Below are positions 62,258 through 64,000 of a stretch of DNA of 64,000 nucleotides, piece by piece. The stretch's first letter is position 1. The number at the start of each line of letters is the position of its first letter. The stretch is from contig NZ_LVEM01000002.1 in assembly GCF_001641335.1 (NCBI RefSeq), forward strand, positions 175,754-239,753, written 5' to 3'. The translations under genes and the position numbers were made by a program. Source of the stretch: Bradyrhizobium stylosanthis (GTDB lineage Bacteria > Pseudomonadota > Alphaproteobacteria > Rhizobiales > Xanthobacteraceae). Below the pieces are notes generated by a model, which worked only from the letters and a program-made list of their open reading frames with translations, searched no databases and had not been told where the DNA came from.

Positions 62258-63820
62258 TTAACTCGTTGCTTCTGATTGTCGGGCGGCCTGCTCGCGGTCG
62301 CGCAGCACCTTGCGGTTGACCTTGCCGGCCGGCGTCTTCGGCAACTCCGCGACGAAGCTGACGAGACGCGGATATTCGTGATGGCTGAGGCGCTGGCGCA
62401 CGACGTCCTGGATCTCGTGCTCGAACGACGCATCGCCCGGCCGCTCCGTGACGACGAAGGCCTTGACCACCTGCCCACGCAGGGGATCGGGCACACCGAT
62501 GGCCGCGGCCTCGCGCACCTCCGGGTGCTTGAGGATCGCGTCCTCGATCTCGACGGCGCTCATGGTCCAGCCGGCGGAGATGATGACGTCGTCGGCCCGG
62601 CCGCCGTGATAGAAATAGCCGTCCTCGTCGATGCGCCCGAGATCCTTGGTCGCGATCCACTCGCCGCGGCGCCAGACCTTCAACTCGCCTGTCACGCCGG
62701 TCGCACAGGGCTTGCCCTCGGCGTCCTGCACCTCGACGCGTCCGCCGGGGATCGGCTTGCCCAGCGATCCCGGCTTGACCACGAAGTCGCGCGCGCCGGG
62801 ATAGCTCACCAGGATCACGCCGATCTCGGTGGTGCCGTACATGCTGCAGACCTGATGGCCAAAGGTCTCGCTGATGAAGCTGGCCGTCTCGCTGTCGATC
62901 GGCTCGCCGGTGAACGACATCTTCTCGAGCACATAGCGGTAGCGCGGCGCGGCGCCCGAATTGCGCATCATGCGGTAATGCGTGGCAGCCGCGGAGATGT
63001 TGGTGAAGCGATGCTGCTCCAGTGCGGCCAGCAGCCGCTCCGGATTGAACTTGCCGGCATAGGCTCCAATGGTGATACCGAGGGCCAGCGGCGCCAGCGT
63101 GCCGTGCCAGAGCCCATGCCCCCAGGCCGGCGACGACGGACAGATGAAGCGGTCGCCGGGACGCAGGCCCGTGCCGTACAGCGCCGCCACCATCAGCGTC
63201 ACGATCGAGCGATGGGTGTGCTTGACCGCTTCGGGCAGCTCGCGCGTCGTGCCCGACGTATATTGATACAGAGCCATGGCGTCGGCGGCGGTGTCAGGCG
63301 TGAAGTGCGGCGCGAAGCGCAGCAGGCCGTTCAAGAACGCGTCGTCGGCGACGACGACCTCGGTGCCGATGCCTGCGAGCGGCGATGCCTTCTCCGCATT
63401 CGTCACGATCAGCCGCGGCTTGCAATCGTCGACGCGCAGCTTGACGCCGTCCGGTCCGAACAGCGTGAACAGCGGCACCGCGATGGCGCCGGCCTTCATG
63501 GTGCCGAACACCGCCACGTAGAAGGCGCGCGACGGCTCGAGCATGACCGCGACGCGATCGCCGGGCTTGACCCCGCGGCTCACCAGATCGTGCGCAAAGC
63601 GCGAGGACGCATCCGCGAGTTCGGCAAAGCCCAGCACCTCGTCCGGGCCGTCGGCGCGAACGACGATCACGGCCGGATTGGAACGACCGGCGTGCCGGTC
63701 GATGCACTCGTGCGCGATGTTGAGCTGGGCGCGATTGCCGTCGAACAACTCCCAGAGCTTCTCCGGGGAGAAGATCGTCTGCGCGGCAGCGTAGCTCGTG
63801 TAGTCGGTCAGCCTGGTCAT
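62258..63820 (-). CDS. AMP-dependent acyl/aryl-CoA synthetase
   Basis: A 520-residue ANL-family ligase that makes acyl-AMP then acyl-CoA. YGTTEIGVILVSYPG is the A5-type motif and KTPAGKVNRKVL holds the catalytic lysine. The phosphate-binding loop reads YTSGTTRELPEAVKH where G-x-P-K is usual, an odd variant. The sequence is closest in feel to benzoate- or acetate-type CoA ligases. ATG at 63820 (MTRLTDYTSY) is chosen; an in-frame TTG three codons earlier is possible. First gene of the minus-strand operon under the palindromic region at 63867. Confidence 0.9.
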   Translation of the reverse strand: MTRLTDYTSYAAAQTIFSPEKLWELFDGNRAQLNIAHECIDRHAGRSNPAVIVVRADGPDEVLGFAELADASSRFAHDLVSRGVKPGDRVAVMLEPSRAFYVAVFGTMKAGAIAVPLFTLFGPDGVKLRVDDCKPRLIVTNAEKASPLAGIGTEVVVADDAFLNGLLRFAPHFTPDTAADAMALYQYTSGTTRELPEAVKHTHRSIVTLMVAALYGTGLRPGDRFICPSSPAWGHGLWHGTLAPLALGITIGAYAGKFNPERLLAALEQHRFTNISAAATHYRMMRNSGAAPRYRYVLEKMSFTGEPIDSETASFISETFGHQVCSMYGTTEIGVILVSYPGARDFVVKPGSLGKPIPGGRVEVQDAEGKPCATGVTGELKVWRRGEWIATKDLGRIDEDGYFYHGGRADDVIISAGWTMSAVEIEDAILKHPEVREAAAIGVPDPLRGQVVKAFVVTERPGDASFEHEIQDVVRQRLSHHEYPRLVSFVAELPKTPAGKVNRKVLRDREQAARQSEATS

Positions 63821-63848
63821 GACCGGCAAGATACCGACGACGCGCTAA

Positions 63849-63884
63849 TTGTCAAATAGCGTTATCAATTGTATATGTACAATT
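63849..63884. promoter_or_regulatory. Overlapping divergent promoters and palindrome AATTGTA-TATG-TACAATT
   Basis: The palindrome (63867-63884) has seven-base perfect arms around TATG. On plus, TTGTCA (63849-63854), 17 bases, TATATG (63872-63877) is a promoter for a rightward gene. On minus, TTGTAC (63882-63877), 17 bases, CTATTT (63859-63854) is a promoter for the ligase operon. One bound dimer would cover both. All inferred from sequence. Confidence 0.6.
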
Positions 63885-64000
63885 ATGACGAAGCGAGACC
63901 CACCTGCTTGCGGCGCTCCTCGACAGGCCCCATCGAAGCTCCGCCGTGACGAGACGGTGTTGTTGCACTCCGCACCCTGTTGTACCGATACGATCATGCC
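63885..64000 (+). CDS. Possible start of a divergent gene (partial, unassigned)
   Basis: An open frame begins at ATG 63885, right after the palindrome, with MTKRDPPACGAPRQAPSKLR, and stays open to the right edge (38 codons). If read from the plus promoter at 63849-63877 the transcript would be almost leaderless. It may be a regulator for the acyl-CoA operon, as expected from position, but the residues seen do not identify any family and no Shine-Dalgarno sequence is visible. Confidence 0.35.
   Translation, partial: MTKRDPPACGAPRQAPSKLRRDETVLLHSAPCCTDTIM

Noticed and set aside
62276..63859. A 527-codon plus-strand frame opposite the AMP ligase
   Set aside because: Antisense to intact ANL motifs; no independent support.

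Overview
The window reads as ordinary chromosome from a high-GC alphaproteobacterium, most likely Bradyrhizobium or a close relative in the Nitrobacteraceae. Support comes from the gene set (a DUF1674/SdhAF4 gene beside rsmB, a heparinase II/III-like gene just before purH, a mitofilin-like gene between hemD and a HemY-like gene, CnoX plus a LON-domain protein), many GTG/TTG starts, and several families of GC-rich palindromic intergenic repeats that I associate with this group. No rRNA, CRISPR array, integrase, transposase or phage gene was seen. All species and family names are from memory of sequence features; nothing was searched.

Layout. 1-0.75 kb (minus): start of folD, DUF167 and YggT genes. 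0.9-1.1 kb: tRNA-Ala(CGC) with promoter and an inverted repeat at its 3' end. 1.15-8.9 kb (minus): a crotonase, a glutamine amidotransferase, a short-chain dehydrogenase, a TerB-like protein, then a tandem lipase-like hydrolase, cytochrome P450 and zinc-ribbon adenylate cyclase. 9-13.4 kb: an MFS exporter with a soluble tail, two small cysteine-rich secreted proteins, a polysaccharide deacetylase and a small secreted Ala/Pro-rich protein. 13.6-19.9 kb: tRNA-Thr(CGT), then hemY-like, mitofilin-like and hemD (minus), facing divergent tsaD-gpsA (plus). 20-24.6 kb: esterase, EVE protein, second class III cyclase, SRPBCC protein, topoisomerase IB. 25-34 kb: acs, L,D-transpeptidase, nuclease, DUF1674, rsmB, heparinase-like gene, and purH preceded by a ZTP riboswitch. 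34-43.6 kb: UMF1-type MFS, gamma-glutamyltransferase, MHS-type MFS, GST, DUF2239, MATE, HCCA isomerase-like and ApbA/PanE-like genes. 43.7-47.3 kb: diheme cytochrome c, sorbosone-type dehydrogenase, epimerase, tRNA-Gly(GCC). 47.5-58.8 kb: CnoX and LON protein, then a block with an MHYT-GGDEF-EAL protein, cytochrome b561/PepSY pair and a TetR-controlled acyl-CoA operon, then Trm112, a UbiH-family hydroxylase and tesB. 58.8-63.8 kb (minus): a compact four-gene acyl-CoA operon (AMP ligase, MaoC-type dehydratase, CaiB/BaiF transferase, Bug-type binding protein) with overlapping divergent promoters and a palindrome at its head.

Functionally the window mixes core genes (heme, tRNA modification, phospholipid, purine and rRNA methylation genes) with accessory modules for CoA-thioester catabolism, transport and cyclic-nucleotide signalling. 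The regulatory sites best supported by sequence are the ZTP riboswitch, the paired TetR-type palindromes at 55.5 kb, the palindrome at 63.87 kb, and a promoter with paired direct repeats in front of the DUF2239 gene. I did not find a convincing undescribed defence or mobile system. The most unusual material is regulatory and repeat-based: mosaic inverted-repeat elements, hairpins with compensatory changes, and repeats that supply the stop codons of two genes.
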